Shown in pieces: positions 34,782 to 47,900 of a stretch of 64,000 nucleotides of DNA (position 1 is the first letter of the stretch; each line of letters begins with the position of its first letter). The DNA lies in contig JABMCL010003827.1 in NCBI GenBank assembly GCA_018857735.1, forward strand, positions 152,156 to 216,155, written 5' to 3'. The stretch is from Alviniconcha marisindica (Eukaryota > Mollusca > Gastropoda > Provannidae). Both the position numbers and the translations under genes were made by a program. The notes below the pieces were generated by a model. The model was given only the letters and a program-made list of their open reading frames with translations, had not been told where the DNA came from and ran no database searches.

Positions 34782-34905
34782 CTACGGAGAAGGACAGGGC
34801 TGAAACATTGTGGAAATGCGCATTTAAACTGGGATGCAGTGTTAAGGTGTGGAAAATGGAAGGGATGGGGTTAGAGAAAAGGAAGCAATGTGTGTGTGTG
34901 TGTGC

Positions 34906-34947
<42 letters not shown>

Positions 34948-35988
34948 ACATGCATGCATGCGTGCATGTGTTTGTGCATGTGTGTACACATAAAAGAAAA
35001 ATATGAATGATGAGACTGAGAAAAATAATAATAAAAAATCATATGCAAGAGCGGAATCCTGGACAAAAGGCCATCCTTCTTTCACAGACCAATGTTCTGA
35101 CACAATAATCCATACATAGCCATGCACATACACCTCTCCTCACAGATCATCCAACTTTTCAGACCACATTATATTGAAATTTCAGGTGGTTGTAAAACAG
35201 GCGAATCACAAATTCCCCCCACAGGTCCATCCCCCCACCCGTAATAAAAACAAAGAAACAAACAAACAGAAAAAAAGGAAAGAAAAAAAGAAAGTAAGAC
35301 AAAAGGACCAAACAGACAACAAAAAAAGAATAAGGAAAAATCAAAAGAAAAGAGAAAAAAGAAAAAAAGAAAGACAGAAGGACCAAACAGACCAAAAGAA
35401 AAAGAAAGAAGTAAGAAATCAAAAGGAAAGAAAGAAAGAAAGAGAAAAAAAAATGCAGTCAACTCACCAGTGGGCTGCACCACGGTCGATTCATCACCGG
35501 AGTCATCGCTGAGTCGACTGACACTGTCATGCTGCATCCTGTCCATGGTGCACGGTGCCGCTGACCCCACCATGGGAGTGGAGGTGGCAGTGGGAAGGAG
35601 GGGGACGGGAGGGGCAGGGGGAGGGCTGTGCGGCTCCGCTTTCTCCTGCAGATGTACACACATTGCCGGTCAGTGTCAACACACACACTGGTGCTTTCAA
35701 GTGATTACAGTGAAAACGAGTGATCTAGTGGAAACAAGAACAACAGAATCAAAACTAGAATCGATTTCACCAGGGGTGAGAACTGCATGATTCTGTCTTT
35801 GTAAATAACAAAATTAGGCATTAAGCCCACCATTTGTGGGACTATAACTGAATTCCCAGCTAAGCGAGTGCTGTGTAAAAAGGGGAGGGGGTGGGGGAGA
35901 AGAGACTGTTTGCTCTTTTACAAGTTCACTTTGGACACACATACACTCTTTCTCTGTCTCTCTCTCTCCCCTCTCTCAAACACACACA

Positions 35989-36032
<44 letters not shown>

Positions 36033-39000
36033 TCTCTCTCTCTCTCCCACATGCATAGTTACCCTCTCCCTCTCTCCAACACACACACACACACACACAC
36101 ACACTCTCTCTCCCTCCCTCTAACACACACACACACACTCTCTCTCTCCCTCTCCCTTTCTCTCATACACTACAAACACACACACACACACACACCAAAT
36201 TAGACTGGAGTGACATTCAAAACCAAGCCGGTAACTCACCAGTTTCAGTCTCTTCTTACACACCTCTTCCCCTTCCATCTCAAGGCTCTCCTGTTTGATC
36301 TCCACCTCCGACACGGCGCTCACATCCTGGTCGAAGGGAAGCGACTGGTCAAAGAGCGACGTGTCAAAGTCCAGCTTCCTCTTCATGCCGCTGGGCCCAG
36401 GGGCAGGCTGGTCCAGGGCCGAGTCCGTGTGGACTTCCACTTCCGTCTCCATGTCCATCATCACCTCCCCCTCCTCCAGCACGCTCTGCTCAATCAGAGT
36501 GGTGGAGGGCTCCGCCACTTCCAGGGGCTGCGACCAGAGACGTGGTAAAAACCATGTGTTGAGCAGCAACAGCTACTGGCCTGCACACTGCCCTTTCCCC
36601 TCCCATTCTGTTCTATCAAAGTGATGGAGGGTTTTCCAGGGGCTGTGACCAGAGATGTAGTAAAAACCATGTGCCATGCAACAACTACTGGCCTGTACCC
36701 CCCCCCCACACACCACCACCACACACACACATTCTGTTCTATCAAAGTGATGGAGGGTTTTCCAGGGGCTGTGACCAGAGATGTGGTAAAAACCATGTGC
36801 CATGCAACAACTACTGGCCTGTACCCCCCCACTCTTCCCCCACTTCTATTCTGTCAAAGTGATGGAGGTTTTCCAGTGGCTGTGACCAGAGATGTAGTAA
36901 ATAAATATAATGTGCCATGCAGCAGTAACTACTGGCAACCCCCGCCCCCCCCCCCTGATTCTGTTCTATCAAAGTGATGGTGGGTTTCCAGTGGCTGTGA
37001 CATCAGAGATGCAGTAAATACTATGTGCCACACAGCAAGAAGTACCGGCTTGCACACCAACCCTCCCCGTCCCATTCTGTGCTACTGAAGTGATGGAGGG
37101 TTTCCACACAGGCTGTGACCAGAGATGAGGGCAAACAGGGCAGTCCCACAGCAGTGACTACTGGTATGGTGCCCCTCCTTTGGTCAATCAAAGTGGTGGA
37201 GGGATCACTTACTTCCAGGCGGTTCAGAACTGAACTGTTGCCGGTAAACACCACATGCCAAGCAGCAACTAATGGCTTCTCCCCCTCCCACCCAAAGCAG
37301 AGGGCTCCTCAACTAACATGACATAACGTACACAATGCAGCGACAAGACAGAAAGACTGGACAGGGGAGTCTACCCACGCATAGCAGAGGGCTCCTCAAC
37401 TAACGTGACATGACATGATGTACAGTACACAATGCAGCAATGAGACGGAAAGACAGGAAAGATTACCCACACAAAGCAGAGGGCTCCTCAACTAACGTGA
37501 CATGATGTACAGTACACAATGCAACATCGAGACGGAAAGATTACCCACACAAAGCAGAGGGCTCCTCAACTAACGTGACATGATGTACAGTACACAATGC
37601 AGCAATGAGACAGAAAGACAGGAAAGATTACCCACACAAAGCAGAGGGCTCCTCAACTAACATGACATGATGCACAGCACACAATGCAGCAACGAGACAG
37701 AAAGACAGGAAAGATTACCCACACAAAGCAGAGGGCTCCTCAACTAATGTGACATGACATGATGCACAGTACACAATGCAGCAATGAGACGGAAAGACAG
37801 GAAAGATTACCCACACAAAGCAGAGGGCTCCTCAACTAACGTGACCTGACATGATGTCCAGTACACAATGCAGCAACAAGGCGGAAAGACAGGGAAGATT
37901 ACCCACACATAGCAGAGGGCTCCTCAACTAACGTGACATGACATGATGTACACAATGTGGCAACGAGACAGAAAGACTGGACAGGGAAGATGTGGAACCT
38001 TGGAAAGTGACAATGTCACCAACTAACACGATTTCAAGTGACATGACATAAACCTTTAAAGGTGACAATGTCATCAACTAACACGATATCGACTGACATG
38101 ACATAACCCACATTCATCCAGGAGGCCTGTCATAAAATTCTCATCAGCATCCAATGAGCTCATGGAGACCACATCAGCTTGTGTTGTTTTGTTTGCTCTG
38201 TATGTCTAAGTGGACGGAGCTTTGCGGCTAAAAGCGAGCAGTCAGTTACCTTGGTGGTGGCGGCGATGCTGGTGGTAGTGGTGTTGAAATACTGCACGGC
38301 CGGGCTCACTGTGGTTTTCTTCTCCTTCAGGTTCAAGACCAACACGCTCTGCAACAACCACATTTAGTTAGTTAGCTGGTGTTTTGAGCCCAGTCAACCA
38401 CATACAGTTATATCAGGGCTAAAAATAAACTTCAGTCTATCTCCTAGTTACTCACTAGACAAACTGGAAAACGTTTGCGACAAAAATACCTTCTTTTTAA
38501 TGTGTGCATCTTGTAATTAACAGCTTTTCACCTTCCACAAATTTCCTTTGATTTCAAGAATAAATCCAGCAGTCTCAGTCTGTTGCAGTCCCACCCTTTC
38601 CCCCTGATGCAACCTTTGTTGTTCACTGGGCATTAACTATCAGGCAATCTTCCCATTCTTTTTTCCTCATTTTAGCTTGGCACTGCCAGAACCCCCCCCC
38701 CCCCAGTTCCTGGGAGGAGGTCTGGGTTGCCTTTCCTGAGTACTGCCAGCTGCTACAGCTTTCTCTTGAAGGAATTTTGCTGGAGTCCTGTGTGTGCCTT
38801 GCTCTGAACAGACTAACTCGACACCCTGTTGGCTTACAAAGATCATACAAGGCTGACTGTCAGGACCCAGCATCTGCTTTTATTTTTCCAGTAAAAATAC
38901 GTAGTTTAGCAGTCAACCCTCAAACTTAGGAAACTAAACAAACATGAGCAAAATAGCAGTGCTATTCACTTTTCGTCCAAAATGAACTGCATGCAGTTAA

Positions 39001-42000
39001 GACTCCCCTAAAACAACAACAACCACCACCCCACAACCACCATTCCTCTGACTCCCCACCCCAAAAAGAGGGGAAAATGGGGAAAAGTCAAACAATCTAT
39101 GCCTTCCTCCCTCCCACCCTTAGAAGAATAAAAAAAAGTCAACCCCCAGCCAAGCCAGCACTTTACCTCAGGAATGGGCAGACAGGAGGGTCGCGTCCGT
39201 CCGTACATGACATAGTACAGGTCAGCCACCCCGCAGCGAAGTCGGCTGTCAAACGACAGGCTGCAGCTGCCAGGATGAGAGAGAACCGAGTTAGCAACAT
39301 GTGACCTGGACTACACAGCAAGAGCAGGGAGACCAGCCAGCTTGAAGAAAACCCACCAGCCCACTAACCAAGCCACTAACCAAGCAATCGACTCACCCAC
39401 CACTGGGGCAAGAACTCACAGGAATAAATGCACCACAGCTGTTTTATTTTTAAACCCAGTTTTTACAGGTTTGCTGCTTTGATATGACTTCTAGAGGTGC
39501 TGTACAAGCCTGTAGCAGCAGCAGCATCTCATAACAAGAAGCAGAACATAAACAAGATTCTATTTCTTTAAAAATAAAAGGCACTTAACATACAAGCAAC
39601 TCTACTCAGCGAAACAGAGCGTCCAAGTTTTCTCACCCTCTCAGTCAGCATGTAAGTAACTTGGTGTTTTACGCCCTGTCAACCATTACAGTTATATCAG
39701 GGCAAGTCAGTCAGTTCAGTAGTGAGTCAAAGAAAAGGAGACAAAACAATGATCAACCCAGATGAAGGACTGACTTCATCATCTTCCACAGACAGTAGCA
39801 AGTGAAAGTGAAGGAGAGAAAACAAAGAAATTCAGATCAACCCAGCTGAAGGACTGACTTCATCATCTTCCACAGACAGAGCAAGTAAAGCAAGGACAGA
39901 AAACAAAGATCAACCCAGATGAAGGACTGACTTCATCTTCCACAGACAGTAGCAAGTGAAAGCGAAGGACAGAAAACAAAGATCAACCCAGATGAAGGAC
40001 TGACTTCATCATCTTCCACAGACAGTAGCAAGTGAAAGCAAAGGACAGAAAACAAAGATCAACCCAGATGAAGGACTGACTTCATCTTCCACAGACAGTA
40101 GCAAGTGAAAGCAAAGGACAGAAAACAAAGATCAACCCAGATGAAGGACTGACTTCATCTTCCACAGACAGTAGCAAGTGAAAGCAAAGGAGAGAAAACA
40201 AAGATCAACCCAGCTAAAGGACTGACTTCATCATCTTCCACAGACAGTAGCAAGTGAAAGTGAAGGAGAGAAAACAAAGAAATTCAGATCAACCCAGCTG
40301 AAAGACTGACTTCGTCATCTTCCACAGACAGTAGCAAGTAAAAGCGAAGGACAGAAAACAAAGATCAACCCAGATGAAGGACTGACTTCATCATCTTCCA
40401 CAGACAGTAGCAAGTGAAAGCGAAGGACAGCAAACAAAGATCAACCCAGCTAAAGGACTGACTTCATCATCTTCCACAGACAGTAGCAAGTAAAAGCGAA
40501 GGACAGAAAACAAAGATCAACCCAGATGAAGGACTGACTTCATCATCTTCCACAGACAGTAGCAAGTGAAAGCAAAGGAGAGAAAACAAAGATCAACCCA
40601 GCTAAAGGACTGACTTCATCATCTTCCACAGTCGTTCCACCAGGGCCTCGGTGTTGAGGGGACTGGGAAGCAGGTCCAGCTTCTTGAACGGGGGGTTGAT
40701 GGTCAGCATGCGCAGGATGCGGTGTCTGAAAACAGCCAGCAGACCGTGGTGGGTGTGAGAAGGAAGAAAAATCAGGTTGAGCACAGGGAGATGCAAGGAC
40801 ATGAAGTGATGAACATCTGGACGAGTAGAGAAATTATGTCATGTGTATGTGTGTGTGTGTTTCCTACGCCACAATGTAACAGCTCCTTTTTTTCCTCTGC
40901 TCATTCTGACGGCCATGTTATGTTAATGAAGATGACTGCAGGTATACTCATCTTAAAGTATGTGGTAAGATAAGTGCCAAATGGTAACCGATTTGATATA
41001 AAGCCACGATCAGCCAAATTATTTTGCCACTTGCTACTAATAACTGCTGTTGGGCAATTTTTTAATAAACTGATGGATTTGTTGATCTGCCTTTACAGAT
41101 TTACTTCATTGTCAGCCTCACAAACATGCGACCCCCCCCCCCCCCCCCCCCATCTCAATTCTCTCTGCCACCACTTCCACACACAGACACTCTCCAGCAA
41201 AAGCTCTTCATGTCTTCATGGATTTGGAGAGAGAGAGGCAAGCTAGGAGAACAAGGAAAGGGGGGGGGAGGGGGAGAGGGAGAAAAAGGAGACAAAGTGA
41301 CTGTTTGTTTTATCGTAAGTAGTACATGCTGTCTCAGTGTCTGCGCTGCAGTCCTTGTCAAATGGACAATAAAATCCTGAAGCTTAATTAATCTCCTGCA
41401 TGCACACATTCATAACAGGACGCTGTTTCAGCGAAGACAGTTTCCTACCTGATGTAGAAGTCTTTGTCATTCTCCACCATCTGCAGCACAAAGTCCAGCT
41501 GCTCTGCACTGGCCTCCGCTGAAACACAAAACTCAGATAATGTGAATGCGTTAGAAAGAGAGGGAGGAAGAGAGAAGGAAGTTTTACAAACAAGCTGTAT
41601 TCCTAGTATGCTATTCCTGTGAAAGACTACTAATGAAAGATTCATACCCAGAATCACGTACCACAAAAGAATACCCTGTTGGGTGTGTAGCCGTCTTCTA
41701 TTGAATTCCAACAGCATATAACAACTATTCACCTTTCAACAAGGCCCCATGGAGGAGTTTGTATCTGTGTGTGTGTGTGTGTGTGTAATTGTGACTGAGT
41801 GTATGATCAAGTGCGCGCATACCTATGTGTGTGTGTGTGTGTGTGTGTGTGTTGGTGTGTGCAAGTGTGTGATGCATGTGTGTGTGCATGGTTGTGTGTG
41901 TGTGTGTGTGTGTGGGCATGTGTGCGTGCATGCATGTGTGTGCATGGTCTGCATGTGTGTGTGAGTGTGTGTGTATGTGTGTGGGGGCATGTGTGCGTGC

Positions 42001-44954
42001 ATGCGTGTGTGTGCATGGTCTGCATGTGTGTGTGAGTGAGTGTGTATGTGTGCATGGTGTGTGCAAACCAACTCACTCCTGATGAAGTCAATGAGACAGT
42101 CGAGGGAGGCCAGGCGCACATCCCTGAACACGCCATACTGGGCGTACTGCCTGAAGATGGTGGCATCACTGGGCAGGTGAGCAAAGCGCTGCAGCTGTCG
42201 CAGGGCACGCACGCAGCTGACGGTGACGGTGAACCGGTAGCAAGGCAGCAGCTTCTCCAGGTTGAGGGCCCGCGTGATCTCCTCCAGTATCAGCTTCATG
42301 TCGCCCGACAGTGTCTCTGAGCTCACCACCTGCCTGTCATGTCCAAGACCAGCAAGTTCAGTCCAGACCAACAAAACACACGCAGTCACATGCACGCACA
42401 CACACACCAACACACACTCTTTCTCTCTCACTTGTGCTTCAAATCAACATTTTCACCAATAAACACTTCACTCACCACCTGCCTGCGATGACCAACATAA
42501 TTACACTCACAGTCATATGCTTGCACAAATGACCAATTTACCCACGCCTGTCTGCAATATCTAAGCACACTTCCATGCAGATACATATCTGTAACATCTA
42601 AACAGGCTTACATACATGCACACGTGTAACATATACTTACATACATACACACATACATAACATACAAATGAACTTACATGCATATGCACACACACACACA
42701 TAATTATGTACATATCATGAAAGGGCATCCCTGTGCAGGAATGAGATTCAAGACCAGGCACCCTGGAAGCACAGCTGACAATACTTCATACAGAGCTTGA
42801 TTGCAGTACATTGCTGTTGTTTTAACCAAACAGCCCATAGCTGTAATGGCATCAGCACCCTTCAGGTGGGTAAAACAAGCACTACGCACCCAGTGAGCAG
42901 GGAGATGGAGGTTGCAGCAGGAGTGACAGTGTGGGAAATGGCATCCACCAAGGCAGCCCTGTAGTAGTTGTCGGAGTATTTGTTCTTGGAGTTGTCGTTG
43001 TACTTGAAGAGGTCCAGCAAGAAGCGAAGGATTTCAGGAATGCACACTTGGTGAACGTCACGCAGATAGGCCATAGATGACACCATGGACTGCAACAGAA
43101 AACACTCTGCTGTTAGATAAACAGTCATGGTGAACATCATGCAGATAGGCTGTAGACAACACCGTGGACTACAACAGAACACACCCTGCTGTTAGATAAA
43201 CAGTCATGGTGAACATCACGCAGATAGGCTGTAGACAACACCGTGGACTACAACAGAACACACCCTGCTGTTAGATAAACAGTCATAGTGAACATCATGC
43301 AGATGGGCTGTAGACAACACCGTGGACTACAACAGAACACACCCTGCTGTTAGATGAACAGTCATGGTGAACATCATGCAGATGGGCTGTAGACAACACC
43401 GTGGACTACAACAGAACACACCCTGCTGTTAGATGAACAGTCATGGTGAACATCATGCAGATGGGCTGTAGACAACACCGTGGACTACAACAGAACACAC
43501 CCTGCTGTTAGATGAACAGTCATGGTGAACATCATGCAGATGGGCTGTAGACAACACCGTGGACTACAACAGAACACACCCTGCTGTTAGATGAACAGTC
43601 ATGGTGAACATCATGCAGATGGGCTGTAGACAACACCGTGGACTACAACAGAACACACCCTGCTGTTAGATGAACAGTCATGGTGAACATCATGCAGATG
43701 GGCTGTAGACAACACCGTGGACTACAACAGAACACACCCTGCTGTTAGATGAACAGTCATGGTGAACATCATGCAGATGGGCTGTAGACAACACCGTGGA
43801 CTACAACATAACACACCCTGCTGTTAGATAAACAGTCATGGTGAACATCACGCAGATGGGCTGTAGACAACACCGTGGACTACAACAGAACACACCCTGC
43901 TGTTAGATAAACAGTCATGGTGAACATCACGCAGATGGGCTGAAGACAACACCGTGAACTACAACAGAACACACCCTGCTGTTAAATAAACAGTCATGGT
44001 GAACATCATACAGATAGGCCATAAACGACACCATGGACTGCAAAAGAAAACACCCTGCCATTAGATAAATAGTCATGGTGAATGTCATGCAGATAGGCCA
44101 TACAAATGAGGCACTGCTGCCAGGTGTTTATGGCTAGTTGTAGGGATCCATTTGCTTGGTAGGTTAGTGGAGGGTGGGGAGAATGTGTGTGTGTGTGGGA
44201 GGGGGGGGGGGAGAGGAGGGTAGTTGATGCTAAACAAAGATTTTTGCGTACAGCTTTAACACTTAGTTGACAACTACTCTACATTTGGTTGCATGATTGT
44301 GAACCTGTTTACACGAGCCTGTCTCCATGAAAACTGTGAAACAACAGAAAAAAAGGGAAGAAAAAAAAAAGGTGGGGTGGGGAGAGAAAAAAAATCCCCA
44401 AATGCAACCGACTGACCTTCAGAATGAAGTAGTGCTGGAAATTGGTGAAGTTGTTCTGCCGGATGATGGCTGGACAGGAGTGGGAGCCGAACATCTTGCG
44501 GAAGATGGCCATCATGGCGGGGGGGCCCTGCCATGTGGCCACCATGGCATTGGCCACCTTGGTCAGGCAGGAGCAGGCCTGCGTGCGCACCTTGTAGAAG
44601 CAGTGCTCATTCTCGATGGTGTCTGTCAGGGCCAGGCGGGTGGACGGGGTGGGGTATTGCTCCAGGGCGAAGATGGCCTCCCGCTGGGCCACCACATCCC
44701 GCTCATACTTCAGCTGGTACTGCCACATGTAGTCGGGCTGCTCCCAGACCACCTGAGGTTGAAGGAGAGATGAATGAACCATCGCAGCACAGAGAGAGAA
44801 AATGAGAGAGAGAAAGAGAAAAAGAGAAAAAAGAGAGAGAGAAAAAGAGAGATAAAGAGACAGAGATTATAACTAGATTTTAACATAAGAGAAGAGAGGA
44901 GTAGAAAAGAGAGAGAGGGGAGAGAAAATGAAGAGAGAGAGAAGAAGAGAGAGA

Positions 44955-44993
<39 letters not shown>

Positions 44994-47900
44994 ACACACA
45001 CACAGTGGGCTGAGCAACAAACAGGAGTAAGGAATCATCAGTGGCTTTGCAAGTGATCAAGAATAGTCACAAGAGGTCTCACAACAGCTGAGATCACAGA
45101 AAACAACTGACTACCACAAAATGATGGCCACACAAATGAATGAACAGGGGGAGAACAATCTTTCTCACCTGACGAAGGAGCTGCATGTCCGGGTCGACCC
45201 GCAACCACAGGACGGGGGAATCGGCGTCCATGGCAGACAGGTCCATGTCCACCTCCTCGCCCGTCACCAGGGGAATCTTCTTCTTCTTGTTGCGCCGACT
45301 CTTGGAGTGGCAGGTGATCTCAAACTTGGTCTTGTTCTCCTCAATCTTGAAGGTGTGGTTGAAGGAGCCATCCAGCTCCTGGATGGTTACTGTCAGTGGG
45401 CCCACGTAGCGTAGCCCACCACGCGCTGTCAGGTCCTGTTTGATCTCCAGCTCCACCACGTTGCGCTTGCGGTTGAAGACAAAGTTGCCAAAAAACCTGA
45501 CAAGAGAAGGAGAAAAAAGACTGCAAATGGTGCCATGATATAGATGATTCATTCTTAATGTCTGGTCAACCACGCCATTAGCAGCAACATTGATTGCTTT
45601 TATACTGCGCTATCCTCTGCTCTCGAGCAGACTCATTGCACTCGTGCTGTATGTGATTCTGAATGAACGAGTGTATCCTTTTTATAGCACGTTATTTTAA
45701 TATCCACTGAAGTGGTGTACAGATGGTGTTGTTTGACTGTTACATGGTTGGTGCCACGTGAAACTGCTGCTGTTTTGGTTCGTTCTGTGTACACCATACA
45801 ATCATGCACCAGTTTAATGTCATTTCATTCGAAGCCACATATGCAAGGTGCATGTGTGTTTGGCTGTTACCTGCCACTTGCACTTTAAGCAGAATGACTG
45901 GGATCTTTTACATGCCTCTGTAGTAACCTGAGAGTGGAACGAATACCAAAATAGGAGAGAGCACAGAAAGTTGACCCTGGAGAAGAAAATTCTCCCACTG
46001 CTCCTGCAGGGATTCAAACCCATGACCTTTTGAGCATGTGTCTGCCATTCTAACCTTACAATACTAAGGTCTCCCTCTGTTGAAATGACCTTATTTAAGT
46101 TATTGATAAAAACAACAACAAAAACAGTCTGAAAATTGAGACAGTCTGATATGGGGGTTACTTGTACAGTGCAGTAAAAGAGTGAAGGGAGGCTACCATT
46201 CCCCTAAACTGGCTAACACATATTTTCCAGGTGTTCTTTAAAATGATACAATACACTTTAACATGCGTTCAGTATCAGTTGCAGAAAACATTTTCTTCAG
46301 TTCACCACCATCAGCAAGAACTGAAAAACTAAAACTCTGGCTGAATTAAATTCTGATGATAGCTAAGTGAGTTCAGGTTCTTATGGGTAAAAAGATGAAT
46401 TCAAGGGCAACAATCAGGTCCAAATAAACTGCATGGAAAATGAGAAGATTACCCCACCCCCGCCCCCATTAAAAGGGGGAAGTAGGATAGGAAAAAAGAA
46501 GTGCAAGTACCTAGCACAGCCACTCTGATGCACCCACTGCTCGATGAAAGGCAGGACATCCTTGCCGGTGACAGTGTAGATGATTTTGAGGAAGGAAGAG
46601 GTGGAGATGAGCATGCTGATCCACGTCCCTGACAACAGCTTCTGCTGACTGGCCGCGGAGCTCAGAGCCAACAGCTTGTTCAGGACCTTCAAGACAAATA
46701 GATCACCAAAAGAAGATTGGAAAGAGGTGGAGATAAGCATGATGATCCACGTTCTCGACAACAGCTTCAGCTGACTGGCTGCAGAGCTCAGAGCCAACAG
46801 CTTGTTCAGGACCTTAGACACAGACAGATCATCAAAACAAGATTAGAAAGAGGTGGAGATAAGTGCGATGATCCAAGTTCTCGACAACAGCTTCAGCTGA
46901 CTGGCTGCAGAGCTCAGTCAACAGCTTGTTTAGGGCCTGGCAGATAGATGATCAAAATACTGGAAGGTGGAGGTGGAGATAAGTTATGTCCATAATCCCC
47001 GCACTCCAGTTAGGTTTTTCCTGACAGGCAGCAGAAAGCTAACAGCTTGTTCAGGACCCGACCAACAGACAATCGAAAGTGCTGAAAGGAGGTTGAGATG
47101 AGCAGCCCCCCTCTCCCTCTCCAACTTCCCATCATCAGCTGCTGCTGACTAGGCGCAGAACTCAGAGGCACCAGCTTGTTCCAGACCTTACAAACAGGTT
47201 TCAGAATCACAGACCACTTTCCCGGGTTCCACCCAGTCTGCATATGCTCAGTTTCATTCCACTGCAATTGTCCACTTTTCCAGTTTTTATCAACACAAAA
47301 TCCATCATAACTGTACCCATCATAAGCAAAGGTTATATTCTGCCTTGTTCTCTTCCTTGTCACCACTATTCCCTCACAACTCTCTATGTCCTTCCCCCCT
47401 TCCTCCCAAGCCCCCACCCCACCCCCCACCCCATCGATTATCAGTAAAATGGTTCCTCCACTTTCTCACCTGCAGTAGTAACTCGGTGCCAATGCGCAGC
47501 TCCAGCATACGGATGACAAGCAGGGCCTTTTTCTCCATCATTTCAGCGTAGCGTGGGGACACGGTGTGTGCGTTCTTCACAGAGAAGGGCAGGTTGGACT
47601 CTCGGCGGGAGGGGTCGAGTAAAATGCCCCCCACCTGCTGCTCATAGTCGCTGACCTCCTTCACCAGCTGCACGTGAGACAAGAGCGTTGCCAGCTGCAG
47701 TAAGGCGGACTGAGCAACTCGCAATGAAAGGGCACCCCCCCCCCCATGATGTCACAATGGTAGACCAGACTGAGCCAGTCCTCTCTACAGAAAGTTGGAC
47801 TGATCAGCTGAGAATAGAAGTGGACCCCCCCCCCCCCATATGATGTCACAATGGTAGACCAGACTGAGCCAGTCCTCTCTACAGAAAGATGGACTGATCA

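Noticed and set aside
34430..34993. 187-codon plus-strand open frame
   Set aside because: Antisense of TAF2 exon 24 extending into a GT repeat; the minus-strand reading matches the known TAF2 tail.
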